From contig NZ_JAGGOS010000068.1 of assembly GCF_018614205.1 (NCBI RefSeq), forward strand, positions 1 to 64,000: DNA of 64,000 nt, read 5' to 3'. This document shows positions 1 through 7,653 of this stretch, one piece after another. The translations under genes were made by a program, and so were the position numbers. The first letter of the stretch is position 1; every line of letters begins with the position of its first letter. A model generated the notes under the pieces. The model was not told where the DNA came from, ran no database searches, and saw nothing but the letters and a program-made list of their open reading frames with translations. The stretch is from Streptomyces sp. ISL-36 (lineage in GTDB: Bacteria > Actinomycetota > Actinomycetes > Streptomycetales > Streptomycetaceae).

Positions 1-32
1 GCGCGGAGCCGGCCGGGGGAGCGGCCGGTCAT
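1..32 (-). CDS. Start of an unidentified gene, cut by the window edge
   Basis: Reading the minus strand, an ATG at 32-30 overlaps the TGA stop of the glycosyltransferase gene in the four-base arrangement ATGA (29-32). Only ten codons (MTGRSPGRLR) are visible before the sequence ends, so no function can be given. The overlap is the usual layout of translationally coupled genes and suggests that the sugar operon on the minus strand continues beyond the left edge. The call rests only on this overlap and on the open frame. Confidence 0.4.
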   Translation of the reverse strand, partial: MTGRSPGRLR

Positions 33-1099
33 GACGCCACCTCCGCGGCGCGCGACGCGTCGGCCGTGGCGGGGCGCACGTCCGGCGGACGGGCCGGGCC
101 GAGGGGGCGGACGCCACGGTGGACGACATGGCCGCGCAGCCGGTGCCAGGCGGCGGCGGGAGGGATGACGGCGCTCGTCAGGAGCATGCGGGATATCTCC
201 TCCCGGGTACGGGGTCCGGGGGCGACGCGTGCGACGGCGAACTCGGCGGTTCCCGTGAGCCACAGCGCGCCGCACACCGCAGCGGCCTTCCGTGACCCGA
301 ACGCGGCGCAGCCGAGGGCCGCGACGCCGGCCGCGGCCACGGCCAGATGGCGCGGGAAGCGGCCGCGGGGGGCGCCGGCCCGGTACCGCCAGTCCGGTCC
401 GTGCAGCCGTGTCATCAGGACGTCGTCGGCGTTCCCGGCCTGCTGGCGTACGGAGATCCAGCGGTCGGCGGGCCGTACGGGATGGGTGGTCCGGCGGGTC
501 CCCGCCGCGAGCGTCCAGCCCCCGCCCAGCAGCCGCAGGGCCAGGTCGGCGTCCTCCCGGTACGCGCGCCGGAAGCGTTCGTCGAACCCGCCGGAGGCGT
601 CCAGCGCCGCTCGGCGGAAGGCCATGTCGGCGGTGATCCAGCGGGCGGTGGCCAGGCCCGCGGTGTTGCGCTCCCAGTCGGTGGGGCGGCGGTCCTCGGG
701 AAGCGGTACGTCGATCCGGGCGGTGACGGCCGCCGTGGTGTCCGACGCCGAGGCGAGGTCTCGGGCGAGATCCTCGGCCCATGTGTCCGACGGCACCACG
801 TCGTCGTCCAGGAAGACGATCCAGGGCACCGGGCCGGCCAGCGCCGTCCCGGTGTTCCGGGCCGCCGCCGGACCGCACGCCCGGCCCGGAACCACGGTGG
901 TGAGGGGCCGGAGCGCCTCGGGGACGGCGAGGTCCGGCACCGACCCGTTGTCGCCGGGGCGGTCGTGCACGATCACCACGCGAGCCGGTTTCGGCCCTGC
1001 GGACGCGGCGAGAGCGGCGAGGCAGCGGTGGAGGCTGGGCCGGCCGAGGGTCGGCACCACCACCGCGTACGGGGGCGCCGCCCGGCCGGTGGCCGTCAC
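29..1099 (-). CDS. Family 2 glycosyltransferase with C-terminal membrane segments
   Basis: This is a GT-A type transferase that should move a sugar from a nucleotide donor to an acceptor at the cytoplasmic membrane. The N-terminal strand YAVVVPTLGRP, the metal-binding DxD-type motif FLDDD (residues 96-100) and the REDADLALRL motif further on are those of family 2. After about residue 240 come three hydrophobic stretches, so the protein is probably membrane anchored. I start it at the GTG at 1099, which overlaps the carbamoyltransferase stop as GTGA; a longer in-frame start at 1195 would lie inside the upstream gene. At 356 residues the length is normal. Donor and acceptor are unknown. With the carbamoyltransferase and epimerase it belongs to a sugar-decoration operon. 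Confidence 0.87.
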   Translation of the reverse strand: MTATGRAAPPYAVVVPTLGRPSLHRCLAALAASAGPKPARVVIVHDRPGDNGSVPDLAVPEALRPLTTVVPGRACGPAAARNTGTALAGPVPWIVFLDDDVVPSDTWAEDLARDLASASDTTAAVTARIDVPLPEDRRPTDWERNTAGLATARWITADMAFRRAALDASGGFDERFRRAYREDADLALRLLGGGWTLAAGTRRTTHPVRPADRWISVRQQAGNADDVLMTRLHGPDWRYRAGAPRGRFPRHLAVAAAGVAALGCAAFGSRKAAAVCGALWLTGTAEFAVARVAPGPRTREEISRMLLTSAVIPPAAAWHRLRGHVVHRGVRPLGPARPPDVRPATADASRAAEVAS

Positions 1100-2760
1100 C
1101 GGGACCACCCGTTGGCGCCGGAGCGGAAGGCCTCGCCGCGCCGGATCGCGTACGGGCCGATGGCCAGCAGGTCGACCGGCGAGGATCCGAAGCACTCCAG
1201 CGCGTCACGCGGGTCGTCCACCATCGGCCGTCCCGCCGTGTTCAGGCTGGTGTTGACGACGACCGGAAGACCGGTGCGGCGCTCGAACTCGTCGAGCATG
1301 CGCGCCACCAGCGGCTCCTGGGCCCGGTCCACGGTCTGGATCCGTGCCGTGCCGTCCACGTGCACGACGGCGGGGATGCGCTCCCGCCAGTCGGCCGCGA
1401 CATCGTGCACGAAGAGCATGTACGGGCTGGGCAGCGGGCCGTCGAACATCTCGGCCGCGCGGTCGGCCAGCACCATCGGTGCGACCGGTCGGAACTGCTC
1501 GCGTCCCTTGACGTCGTTCAGCCGCTCCAGGTTGCCCGCGTGGCCCGGGTGGGCGAGCAGCGAGCGGTGCCCGAGCGCGCGCGGTCCGAACTCCGAACGC
1601 CCCTGGAACCAGGCCACGATGGCGTTGTCGGCCAGCGCCTCGGCGACGGTGGCGGCGATGTCGGGGGGCCGCTCGAAGGGGACGGCGGCGGTCTTGAGCC
1701 AGCCGCCGAGCTCCGCGTCCGACCACTCCCGGCCGAGGTCGGCCCCCCGCATCGGCTCCGGGGCGTCGCCCGCACCCGCCGACAGCAGCAGGGCCGCGCC
1801 CAGCGCCGTACCCGCGTCACCGGCCGCCGGCTGGACCCACACCCGCGCGAAGGGGCCCTCGCGCGCGATCCGCGAGTTGGCCACGCAGTTGAGCGCCACA
1901 CCGCCGGCGAGCGTCAGTACCCGGTCGTGGGTGCGTCCGTGCAGCCAGCGCACCAGGTCCAGCATCGTCTCCTCCAGAACCGCCTGCGCGCTCGCCGCGA
2001 CATCGGCGTGGTCCTGGGTCCACTGCTCGTCGGGGGCGCGGGGCGGGCACAGCTCGCCCCAGGGCACTCCGCTCGCGCGGAACCCGCCCTCGCCGGTCGG
2101 ATGCACGTACCGGCGCAGCTCGGCCAGCATGCGGGGGGTGCCGTGCGAGGCGAGCGCCATCACCTTGAACTCGTCGGAGGAGCGCAGGAAGCCGAGATGC
2201 TCGGTGAGTTCCTCGTAGACCAGACCGAGCGACTCGGGCAGGTCCTGGGCGTACAGCGGCTCGATGCGGTCGCCGGTCCGCCGGGCGGCCAGGTGCGAGC
2301 TGCGCTCACCGCGGCCGTCGAGGACGAGCACCGAGGAGGTCTCGGCGTCGTGCGCGGCGAAGGCGCTCGACGCGGCGTGCGCCATGTGATGGCCCACGAA
2401 GCGGACGATTCCGGGGTCGAGCCCGGGGAGCGCGGTCCTCAGGAATCCGGGGGCCTCACGCGCGTACGTCTGGCGCAGATGGTCCCACGGATCGTACAGA
2501 CCCATGGCGTCGGCCGGCAGCGCCTGGGCCGGGTCGTAGGAGTACGCGACCGCGTCGAGGTCCTGCGGCTCCAGTCCTGCCTGCTTCAGGCACCAGCGGG
2601 CCGCCTGCTCGGGCAGTTCCCAGGCCGAGAACGGCACGGGACGCTTGCCGTGCTTGCGTCGGGAGAAACGTTCCTCCTCCGTGGCGGCGACCGTCCGTCC
2701 GTCGACGACGAGGGCGGCGGCGGGGTCGTGGAAGAGTGCGTTGATTCCGAGAACTCGCAT
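1096..2760 (-). CDS. NodU/CmcH-family O-carbamoyltransferase
   Basis: It transfers a carbamoyl group from carbamoyl phosphate, through carbamoyl-AMP, to a hydroxyl group, most often on a sugar. The N-terminal domain opens with MRVLGINALFHDPAAAL and carries the histidine motif GHHMAHAASSAF that is characteristic of the Kae1-like part. The C-terminal YrdC-like/carbamoyltransferase part contains FQGRSEFGPRALGHRS. The full length of 554 residues agrees with the family. Its stop overlaps the GTG of the glycosyltransferase, and the epimerase gene lies 41 bases upstream, so the three are one operon. NodU carbamoylates Nod factor and CmcH a cephem, so the substrate cannot be fixed from sequence; the context favours a carbamoylated sugar on a glycan or secondary metabolite. 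Confidence 0.9.
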   Translation of the reverse strand: MRVLGINALFHDPAAALVVDGRTVAATEEERFSRRKHGKRPVPFSAWELPEQAARWCLKQAGLEPQDLDAVAYSYDPAQALPADAMGLYDPWDHLRQTYAREAPGFLRTALPGLDPGIVRFVGHHMAHAASSAFAAHDAETSSVLVLDGRGERSSHLAARRTGDRIEPLYAQDLPESLGLVYEELTEHLGFLRSSDEFKVMALASHGTPRMLAELRRYVHPTGEGGFRASGVPWGELCPPRAPDEQWTQDHADVAASAQAVLEETMLDLVRWLHGRTHDRVLTLAGGVALNCVANSRIAREGPFARVWVQPAAGDAGTALGAALLLSAGAGDAPEPMRGADLGREWSDAELGGWLKTAAVPFERPPDIAATVAEALADNAIVAWFQGRSEFGPRALGHRSLLAHPGHAGNLERLNDVKGREQFRPVAPMVLADRAAEMFDGPLPSPYMLFVHDVAADWRERIPAVVHVDGTARIQTVDRAQEPLVARMLDEFERRTGLPVVVNTSLNTAGRPMVDDPRDALECFGSSPVDLLAIGPYAIRRGEAFRSGANGWSR

Positions 2761-2801
2761 GGTGGTGAGGGCCTTTCCGCTGTCGGGCTACGGCTGCTGC
2801 C

Positions 2802-3791
2802 TCAACGGGGGAGGCGCGTGGCGGGGGACTCGGTGGCGCCCTGGCCGCGGAACCACGCGATGGTGCGGCGCAGCCCCTCCTCGGCCTGGACCGTCGGTTC
2901 CCACTGGAGCTTGTCGCGGGCCAGCGTGATGTCCGGGCAGCGGACGGCGGGATCGTCGGTGGGCCGCTCGATGAACCGGATCTCCGAACGGGAATCCGTG
3001 AGTTCGACGATCCAGCGAGCGAGGTCCAACATGGTGATCTCGGCCGGGTTGCCGAGGTTGACCGGGCCGCGCATCGTGTGGGCGGCCGTCGCGAGGATGC
3101 CCCGGACCGTGTCGTCCACGTAGCACAGCGACCGGGTCTGCCGCCCGTCACCGGTGACCGTCAGGGGCTCGCCGGCCAACGCCTGCCGGATGAAGGTCGG
3201 CACCGCGCGTCCGTCGTACCCCCTCATCCGGGGTCCGTACGTGTTGAAGAGCCGGACGATCGCCGTGTCGGTCCCGTGCGCCGACGCCTCGGCCGTGGTG
3301 AGCGCCTCGCCGAAACGTTTCGCCTCGTCGTAGACGCTGCGCGGCCCGACGGGGTTGACGTTGCCCCAGTACCGCTCGTTCTGCGGATGCTCCTGAGGGT
3401 CGCCGTACACCTCCGACGTGGAGGCGAGGACGAACCGCGCTCCCGAACGGTGCGCGACCGCCAAGGCGTTCCGCGTCCCCAGACTGCCGACCTCCAGGGT
3501 GTGCAGGGGAAGGCGCAGATAGTCGGCGGGGGACGCGGGCGACGCGAAGTGGAGGACGAGATCGGCCGGCCGGTCGATGTGGAAGGGCTCGGAGACGTTG
3601 GCCTCCAGCAGGGTGAACTCCGGGCGGTCGAGCAACGCGGATATGTTCTCCCGCCGCCCCGTGCTGAAGTCGTCGACACAGGTCACCGCCACGCCCTCGT
3701 CGAGCAGCGTGGCGCACAGATGCGAACCGACGAAGCCGGCACCGCCCGTGACGACGGCGTGCTCCCAACGGGGACTGGATGAAGTTGCCAT
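2802..3791 (-). CDS. NAD-dependent epimerase/dehydratase, UDP-glucuronate decarboxylase-like
   Basis: This extended short-chain dehydrogenase acts on a nucleotide-linked sugar. The N-terminal GGAGFVGSHL is the NAD-binding glycine motif, and STSEVYG with SVYDEAKRFGE supplies the Ser and the Tyr-x3-Lys pair. The motif LFNTYGPRM and the overall pattern most resemble UDP-glucuronate decarboxylases (UDP-xylose synthase), although dTDP-glucose dehydratase-like activity cannot be excluded. I choose ATG 3791 because GGAGG stands eight bases upstream; a longer open frame upstream has no ribosome site. The protein is 329 residues, close to family length. It is the first visible gene of the operon and would feed an activated sugar to the glycosyltransferase and carbamoyltransferase that follow. 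Confidence 0.88.
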   Translation of the reverse strand: MATSSSPRWEHAVVTGGAGFVGSHLCATLLDEGVAVTCVDDFSTGRRENISALLDRPEFTLLEANVSEPFHIDRPADLVLHFASPASPADYLRLPLHTLEVGSLGTRNALAVAHRSGARFVLASTSEVYGDPQEHPQNERYWGNVNPVGPRSVYDEAKRFGEALTTAEASAHGTDTAIVRLFNTYGPRMRGYDGRAVPTFIRQALAGEPLTVTGDGRQTRSLCYVDDTVRGILATAAHTMRGPVNLGNPAEITMLDLARWIVELTDSRSEIRFIERPTDDPAVRCPDITLARDKLQWEPTVQAEEGLRRTIAWFRGQGATESPATRLPR

Positions 3792-4087
3792 GGTGAATTC
3801 CTCCATCGCAGAGGGAGGGGAGGCGAACCGCGGCCTGGAAAACGGCTGCAAGGCGGACAACGCCCCCGCGCGCCGAGGGAAGGCGCCGGCCGGGGGTGCT
3901 CGAGCGTCGTGCTCCATACTCCGTCGGGAGGACGGTGGTCGCCACGCGAACTGGTCCGACCAGGTGAACAGCGCCGAGCTGCCCGGCCGGAACCGCTGCC
4001 GCGTTTGCGTACGGGACCGCAGGGCACCGCCCAGGCAGCAGGGGCCGCCGCAACGGCGACGCCCTGGGGCCGCCGGAAGGAGTCGTC

Positions 4088-4288
4088 GTGAGTGGTCCGC
4101 AGAGTCGTGAGCAGCGGCGCAGCGACAAGGGCGCCGCCACACCGCAGGACAGCGCCGAGCTGAAGGCGCGGCAGCCGGGTCATCCTGGAAAGACCGAGCG
4201 GGGCAAGGCGCACGGTACGGACAAGGGCGGAAAGGGCGGCGGCCGAGGCGGCGGAACCCCACCGGCCCAGCGGCCCGACGAGCCCTGA
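4088..4288 (+). CDS. Small hydrophilic protein of unknown function
   Basis: This 66-residue frame begins with GTG five bases after GGAAGGAG (4075-4082), a good ribosome site. The product is highly charged and rich in Lys, Gly, Arg and Gln, with a KGGKGGGRGGG stretch and no membrane segment, so it is probably disordered and may bind nucleic acid. No family is recognised. It lies alone and divergent from the epimerase gene 300 bases away. Its last codons (PDEP and stop) and following hairpin are duplicated immediately downstream. Confidence 0.6.
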   Translation: MSGPQSREQRRSDKGAATPQDSAELKARQPGHPGKTERGKAHGTDKGGKGGGRGGGTPPAQRPDEP

Positions 4289-4463
4289 GAAGTCCGGCCC
4301 CAGGTCAGGGGACGGCACCTGCGCGGGCTGTCCCCGCAGGTGCCGTCGACCTGCCGGGTACCGCCGGCCCGGCGGCCCGACGAGCCCTGAGAAGTCCGGC
4401 CCCCGGTCAGGTGACGGTACCTGCGCGGGCGTGTCCTCGCAGGTGCCGTCGACCTGCCGGGGG
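4262..4463 (+). repeat. About 100-base tandem duplication carrying a gene end and a hairpin
   Basis: Two nearly identical units lie head to tail (about 4262-4359 and 4363-4463). Each holds the last codons of the 4088 gene, the stop TGA and a hairpin with a 13-base stem: 4311-4323 pairs with 4335-4347 in copy one, and 4413-4425 with 4438-4450 in copy two, with one G-U type change. The hairpins could end transcription of the small gene, though no T-run follows. The rest of the gene-free stretch, 4464-4637, shows only a further partial copy of the right arm (near 4471-4483) and nothing else I recognise. Confidence 0.8.
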
Positions 4464-4637
4464 CAGTACCCGGCAGGTGCCGTCGCGACCGCCGCACGGG
4501 CGACCGGGCCGCCGGGCCGCCGTGAGCCCGCCGGGCCTGCGTCCGGGGCGCCACCGCCGGACGGGCGATCCCGACCGCGGGGCCGCGCGCCATGGCCCGG
4601 CGGTCATCGGACGGGGCCGCACGCACGCCCGACCGCT

Positions 4638-4737
4638 GAGCACGTCGCCGCGCCCTATCCGATGACCGCCGGACGCACGTAGAGCACGTCCCCGCGCCCT
4701 ATCCGACGACCGCCGCGCGCACGCAGAGCACGTCCGG
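4638..4737 (-). repeat. 44-base tandem duplication of the 3' end of the Asp-box gene
   Basis: Units at 4638-4681 and 4682-4725 are about 90 percent alike, and a third partial unit begins at 4726. The second unit holds the last codons and the TAG stop (4699-4701) of the gene read on the minus strand. The first repeats the same coding end and stop just behind it, in a different frame, and is therefore not translated as an extension. Confidence 0.75.
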
Positions 4738-5784
4738 CAGGTGTTCGGCGAGGAGCTGCCAGCTGTCGCCGTCGTCCGCGCTCGCGTACACCTCGCCGTT
4801 GCGGTTTCCGAAGTAGACGCCCGCCGGGTCGGCGTCGTCCGTGCACAGGGCGTCCCGGAGCACCGTGCCGTAGTGGTCGTCGTCCGGCAGCCCGGCCGTG
4901 AGCGGCTCCCAGCTCTCCCCGGCATCGTTCGTACGGTAGACACGACAGCGCCGGCCCGCGGGAACCCGGTCGCTGTCGGCGTTGATGGGGAACACATAGG
5001 CCACATCCGCACGATGCGGATGCGCGGCGACGGCGAAGCCGAAGTCGGACGGCAGGCCGGACCCGATATCGGTCCACTTGGCCCCCGCGTCGTCGCTGCG
5101 GAACACCCCCCAGTGGTTCTGCAGGTACAGCCGGTCCAGGTCCCCCGCGTCCTGAGCGATCTTGTGCACGCACTGGCCGAACTCCGGGTTCGGGTCGGGC
5201 AGGAAGACCGCGGAGACGCCCCGGTTGGAGGGGGCCCAGCTCTTTCCGCCGTCCGTCGTGCGGAACACCCCGGCCGCCGACACCGCGACCGTCACCGCGT
5301 CCGGATCGCGCCGGTCGGTCACGATCGTGTGCACGGCCTCGCCGCCGCCTCCGGGCTGCCACCGGGACCGCGTGGGGTGCTCCCAGAGCGGGCGCACCAG
5401 CTCGAAGGACATGCCGCCGTCCTCGGACCTGAAGAGCGCGGCGGGCTCCGTCCCCGCGTAGACCACGTCGGGGGAGTGGGCGGGCGCCGGATGCAGCTGC
5501 CAGACCCGCTCCAGCGAAGCACCGGTGTCCTGCGGGAATCTGACGGCCGGCTTCGGCGGCTCGGTCCAGCTCGCGCCGAAGTCGTCGGAGTGGAACACCG
5601 AAGGACCCCAGTGGTCGCTGACCCCGCCGACGAGGAGGCGCGGTGTGGCGCGGCGCGTGTCGATGCCGATCGAGTACACGGCCTGCGCGTTGAAATGGGG
5701 GTCGTCGAACTCCCATCGGCCGCCGCGCCTGCGGCCGATGAACAGACCCTTGCGGGTGCCTACGGTCAGTACTACGTCGGGCAT
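4699..5784 (-). CDS. Asp-box (BNR) beta-propeller protein, sialidase/VPS10-like fold
   Basis: The protein has at least six Asp-box motifs of the S-x-D-x-G-x-x-W type: SDDFGASW, SEDGGMSF, TTDGGKSW, SDDAGAKW, TNDAGESW and SADDGDSW. These mark blades of a beta-propeller as in sialidases and photosystem assembly factor YCF48. It lacks a signal peptide and the arginine triad of true sialidases cannot be assigned, so enzymatic activity is doubtful; a scaffold or exo-hydrolase-like role is possible. ATG 5784 has GGAGG eight bases upstream, giving 361 residues, and homologues of this size are commonly called WD40/YVTN/BNR-like repeat proteins. It stands as a single gene. Its 3' end is locally duplicated. 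Confidence 0.82.
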   Translation of the reverse strand: MPDVVLTVGTRKGLFIGRRRGGRWEFDDPHFNAQAVYSIGIDTRRATPRLLVGGVSDHWGPSVFHSDDFGASWTEPPKPAVRFPQDTGASLERVWQLHPAPAHSPDVVYAGTEPAALFRSEDGGMSFELVRPLWEHPTRSRWQPGGGGEAVHTIVTDRRDPDAVTVAVSAAGVFRTTDGGKSWAPSNRGVSAVFLPDPNPEFGQCVHKIAQDAGDLDRLYLQNHWGVFRSDDAGAKWTDIGSGLPSDFGFAVAAHPHRADVAYVFPINADSDRVPAGRRCRVYRTNDAGESWEPLTAGLPDDDHYGTVLRDALCTDDADPAGVYFGNRNGEVYASADDGDSWQLLAEHLPDVLCVRAAVVG

Positions 5785-5929
5785 GGCCGACACCTCCAGG
5801 ACGTCGTTGTCGCGGATAGCGGCCAGTCTGCACCCGACCACTGACAGTGGCCTCTGGAACGCGCTTCTCCCCAGGTCGGAGGCGTGTTCGGCGTCCGGCC
5901 CGGGGAGGCGGCGGGGGAGCGGGCGGGTC

Positions 5930-7012
5930 TCAGATCGCCCAGGCGTACTGGTCCGGGGCGTGGGTCTCGGCGCCCAGCTCCCGCGCGGCCCGGCGGGCCC
6001 AGGAGGCGTCGCGGAGCAGCTCGCGCCCCAGCAGGACGGCATCGGCCTCCCCGTTGGCGATGATCTTCTCGGCCTGCTCGCTCTCCGTGATCAGCCCGAC
6101 CGCGGCGACGGGCAGCCCGGTCTCGGCCTTCACCCGGGCCGCGAAAGGCACCTGGTAGCCGGGGCCGACCGGGATACGGGCCGGACCGCCGTTGCCGCCG
6201 CTGGACACGTCGAGGAGGTCGACGCCGTGCTCCCGCAGCAGGCCCGCGAAGCGGACGGTCTCGTCGACGGTCCAGCCCTGCTCCTCCAGCCAGTCGGTGG
6301 CGGAGATCCGGAAGAAGACCGGCAGCTCCTCCGGCCACACCGCGCGCACCGCGTCGACCACTTCGAGGGCCAGACGGGTGCGGTTCTCGAACGAGCCGCC
6401 GTACGCGTCGGTGCGGCGGTTGCTGTGCGGCGAGAGGAACTCGCCGATGAGGTAGCCGTGGGCGCCGTGCACCTCGATGACCTCGAAGCCGGCCGAGAGG
6501 GCGCGGCGGGCGGCGTCGGCGAACTGCCCGACGATCGTCTCGATCGCCTCGGTCGTCAGCTCGGTCGGTACGGGGTGACCCTCGGCGAACGCGACGGGGC
6601 TCGGCCCGACGGGCTGCCAGCCGTGACCGCCGGGGGCGACCGGGCCGCGGCCTTCCCAGGGACGGTCGGTGGACGCCTTGCGGCCGGCGTGCCCGATCTG
6701 GATCCCGGGCACGGTGCCGTGCTCCTTGAGGAAGCCGGCGATACGCCGCAGCGCCTCGACCTGGGTGTCGTTCCAGAGACCGAGGTCGGCCGGGCTGATC
6801 CGGCCCTCGGGGGCGACGGCGGTCGCCTCGACGAGGATCAGGCCGGTTCCGCCGGTCGCGCGGGAGGCGTAGTGGGCGAAGTGCCAGTCGTTCGCGACGC
6901 CCGCGTTCGGGCCGAACACCTCTGCGGAGTACTGGCACATGGGGGCCATCCAGGCACGGTTCGGGATGGTCAGCGACCGCAGGGTGTAGGGCTCGAACAG
7001 GGCGACGCTCAT
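5930..7012 (-). CDS. Old-yellow-enzyme family NADH:flavin oxidoreductase (YqjM-like)
   Basis: This FMN enzyme should reduce electron-poor carbon-carbon double bonds using NAD(P)H. The family signature is complete: IQIGHAGRK for flavin and substrate contact, HGAHGYLIGEFLSPHSNRR in the barrel centre with the paired histidine/asparagine-type substrate site, and LLGRELLRD at the phosphate-binding end. I choose ATG 7012, which has a GGAG site, rather than a frame opening 63 bases earlier that would run through the operators. The length of 360 residues is typical. It is divergent from an arsR gene, and two matching inverted repeats in the gap suggest that the ArsR protein represses it in response to thiol or electrophile stress (inference). 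Confidence 0.93.
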   Translation of the reverse strand: MSVALFEPYTLRSLTIPNRAWMAPMCQYSAEVFGPNAGVANDWHFAHYASRATGGTGLILVEATAVAPEGRISPADLGLWNDTQVEALRRIAGFLKEHGTVPGIQIGHAGRKASTDRPWEGRGPVAPGGHGWQPVGPSPVAFAEGHPVPTELTTEAIETIVGQFADAARRALSAGFEVIEVHGAHGYLIGEFLSPHSNRRTDAYGGSFENRTRLALEVVDAVRAVWPEELPVFFRISATDWLEEQGWTVDETVRFAGLLREHGVDLLDVSSGGNGGPARIPVGPGYQVPFAARVKAETGLPVAAVGLITESEQAEKIIANGEADAVLLGRELLRDASWARRAARELGAETHAPDQYAWAI

Positions 7013-7050
7013 GACGGACTCCGTTTCGGGGTGCCTCGAAGGGATGCTCG

Positions 7051-7100
7051 TACGATACCCATCGTAGTACGCCATCTGTCAAACTACGAGGATTCTCGTA
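7051..7100. promoter_or_regulatory. Two matching inverted repeats, likely ArsR operators
   Basis: TACGAT-N4-ATCGTA lies at 7051-7066 and TACGAG-N4-CTCGTA at 7085-7100. Both are perfect six-base inverted repeats with four-base spacers and share the pattern TACGA(K)-N4-(M)TCGTA. Their centres are 34 bases apart. They sit in the gap between the divergent OYE gene (start 7012) and arsR-family gene (start 7141), where a self-regulating repressor would bind. Confidence 0.75.
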
Positions 7101-7140
7101 CAATGGGCGGGTACCCCTCGGACGAAGTGGAGCCACCACC

Positions 7141-7500
7141 GTGACGACCGCGACCAACCCTCGGGTCCTCGACCACCCCGCGCGGGAGGAGATCCACCTG
7201 GAGGGCGTGCTGCACGCCCTGTCGGACCCGGTGCGGCTGCGGATCGTCAGCGACATGGCGCGCGAGGGGACCGAGCTGAGCTGCTCCCACTTCGACCTGC
7301 CGGTGACCAAGTCGACGACCACGCACCACTTCCGGGTGCTCCGCGAGAGCGGGGTCATCCAGCAGATCTACCGGGGCACGGCCAAGCTCAACGCACTGCG
7401 CCGGGAGGACCTGGACGCCCTCTTCCCGGGCCTCCTCGACAGCGTCCTCGACGCGGCCGACGCCCAGGCTCGCCGCCAGGGCGCCCCGGACGCACCCTGA
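7141..7500 (+). CDS. ArsR-family winged-helix repressor
   Basis: This 119-residue protein has the ArsR winged-helix fold: HALSDPVRLRIVSDM opens the domain, and STTTHHFRVLRESGVI is the recognition helix followed by the wing with IYRGTAKLNAL. The metal-binding CxC of classical ArsR is absent; Cys occurs once (SCSHFDL), so it is more likely an electrophile, redox or ligand sensor. The GTG at 7141 gives full domain coverage. It is divergent from the old-yellow-enzyme gene and most likely controls that gene and itself through the repeats at 7051-7100. Its 3' end runs into a degenerate tandem repeat. Confidence 0.9.
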   Translation: MTTATNPRVLDHPAREEIHLEGVLHALSDPVRLRIVSDMAREGTELSCSHFDLPVTKSTTTHHFRVLRESGVIQQIYRGTAKLNALRREDLDALFPGLLDSVLDAADAQARRQGAPDAP

Positions 7501-7605
7501 GCCCGGACACACCCTGAGCCCGGACACACCCTGAGCGGGCGTACCTGCTGGGCCTGCGTACGCCCTGAGCCGGGACACGTGCTGAGTCGGCGTACACCCT
7601 GAGGC
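7491..7605 (+). repeat. Degenerate 17-base tandem repeat at the arsR 3' end
   Basis: The unit CACACCCTGAGCCCGGA occurs nearly perfectly three times from 7491 to 7541, beginning inside the last codons and stop of the arsR gene, and then continues in weaker copies to about 7605. Each copy repeats the CCTGAG stop region. No hairpin of terminator quality is visible. Confidence 0.75.
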
Positions 7606-7653
7606 CGGACCCGTACGCCGATCCCGCCCCCGTACCGCCCGCCAACCCTCGTC

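Noticed and set aside
4699..5784. Calling the Asp-box protein a sialidase
   Set aside because: Asp-boxes alone occur in many propellers. The catalytic arginine triad and the FRIP/YRIP motif of sialidases are not seen.
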